Assembly (NCBI RefSeq): GCF_022808985.1
Contig: NZ_JAKZFT010000012.1
Span: 58,241 to 122,240, forward strand
Direction of reading: 5' to 3'
DNA length: 64,000 nucleotides
Source: Geotalea sp. SG265
GTDB taxonomy: Bacteria > Desulfobacterota > Desulfuromonadia > Geobacterales > Geobacteraceae
The position numbers were made by a program, and so were the translations under genes. This document shows, one piece after another, positions 63,982 through 64,000 of this stretch (position 1 is the stretch's first letter; each line of letters starts with the position of its first letter). The notes beneath the pieces were generated by a model. The model was not told the origin of the DNA and searched no databases. It saw only the letters and a list, made by a program, of their open reading frames with translations.

Positions 63982-64000
63982 GTGGAAGAACAGAATACAC
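63982..64000 (+). CDS. Start of an ORF cut by the window edge, possibly a transposase
   Basis: GTG 63982 follows AAAGGAG with 9-nt spacing and encodes VEEQNT before the edge. The AT-rich stretch 63880-63960 abruptly breaks the YgjV-like gene, as an insertion sequence end would. Too short for any family call. Confidence 0.3.

Overview
The window reads as a chromosomal segment of a Geobacter/Geotalea-type member of the Desulfuromonadales (Gram-negative, anaerobic or microaerobic, metal-respiring). Supporting signs are a fused nuoBCD inside a complex I operon that also carries a c-type cytochrome, the radical SAM/DUF2344 - rng - rplU - rpmA - obgE - hemB neighbourhood, a complete split-P glycine cleavage operon, a selenocysteine thioredoxin, and many short intergenic repeats. 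No tool was run; every assignment comes from reading the translated sequence, motifs and gene order.

Layout. 1-4.2 kb: truncated pcnB (minus), a YgbA-type/ferredoxin pair behind a CRP/FNR-type operator, a 2-Cys peroxiredoxin, two paralogous TIGR04073-like exported proteins, and an Ala/Lys-rich exported protein behind a sigma-54-like element. 4.4-13.4 kb: housekeeping block (radical SAM-DUF2344, rng, purT, a Rieske protein, rplU-rpmA-obgE, hemB). 13.6-20.5 kb: cupin, metallo-beta-lactamase-fold hydrolase, two histidine kinases with an attenuator-like leader, a SUI1 protein, an S4 protein, an EfpL/YeiP-like elongation factor P and tRNA-Phe. 20.6-27.6 kb: a heavy-metal RND efflux operon and a convergent cation-transporter-like gene. 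27.7-32.6 kb: a DUF748/AsmA-like protein and a chemotaxis receptor lacking a sensor domain. 32.9-37.3 kb: gcvT-gcvH-gcvPA-gcvPB. 37.4-37.8 kb: thioredoxin with in-frame UGA (Sec) in the active site. 37.9-53.5 kb: nuoA-BCD-E-F-G-H-I-J-K-L-M-N with four non-standard genes inserted (channel-like membrane protein, cytochrome c, DUF488, ankyrin). 53.5-64 kb: accessory region with pabBC, two MarR circuits with visible operators, an SDR, a nitroreductase, an isochorismatase/ABM/amidohydrolase/porin set with one frameshifted gene, and a 5'-truncated YgjV-like pseudogene next to what looks like an insertion sequence at the right edge.

How it works together. The nuo operon would encode a proton-pumping NADH dehydrogenase feeding the quinone pool; glycine cleavage supplies one-carbon units and NADH. 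Redox and nitrosative stress functions (peroxiredoxin, Sec-thioredoxin, YgbA/ferredoxin), metal efflux and small MarR detoxification modules fit a sediment anaerobe exposed to metals and oxidants.

Most notable: the UGA-containing thioredoxin; a 168-bp dispersed repeat present twice in opposite orientation; inverted heptamer arrays inside operons that appear to supply Shine-Dalgarno sequences; a promoter plus intrinsic terminator in the leader of the histidine kinase pair; and near-leaderless regulated promoters in front of ygbA and marR.
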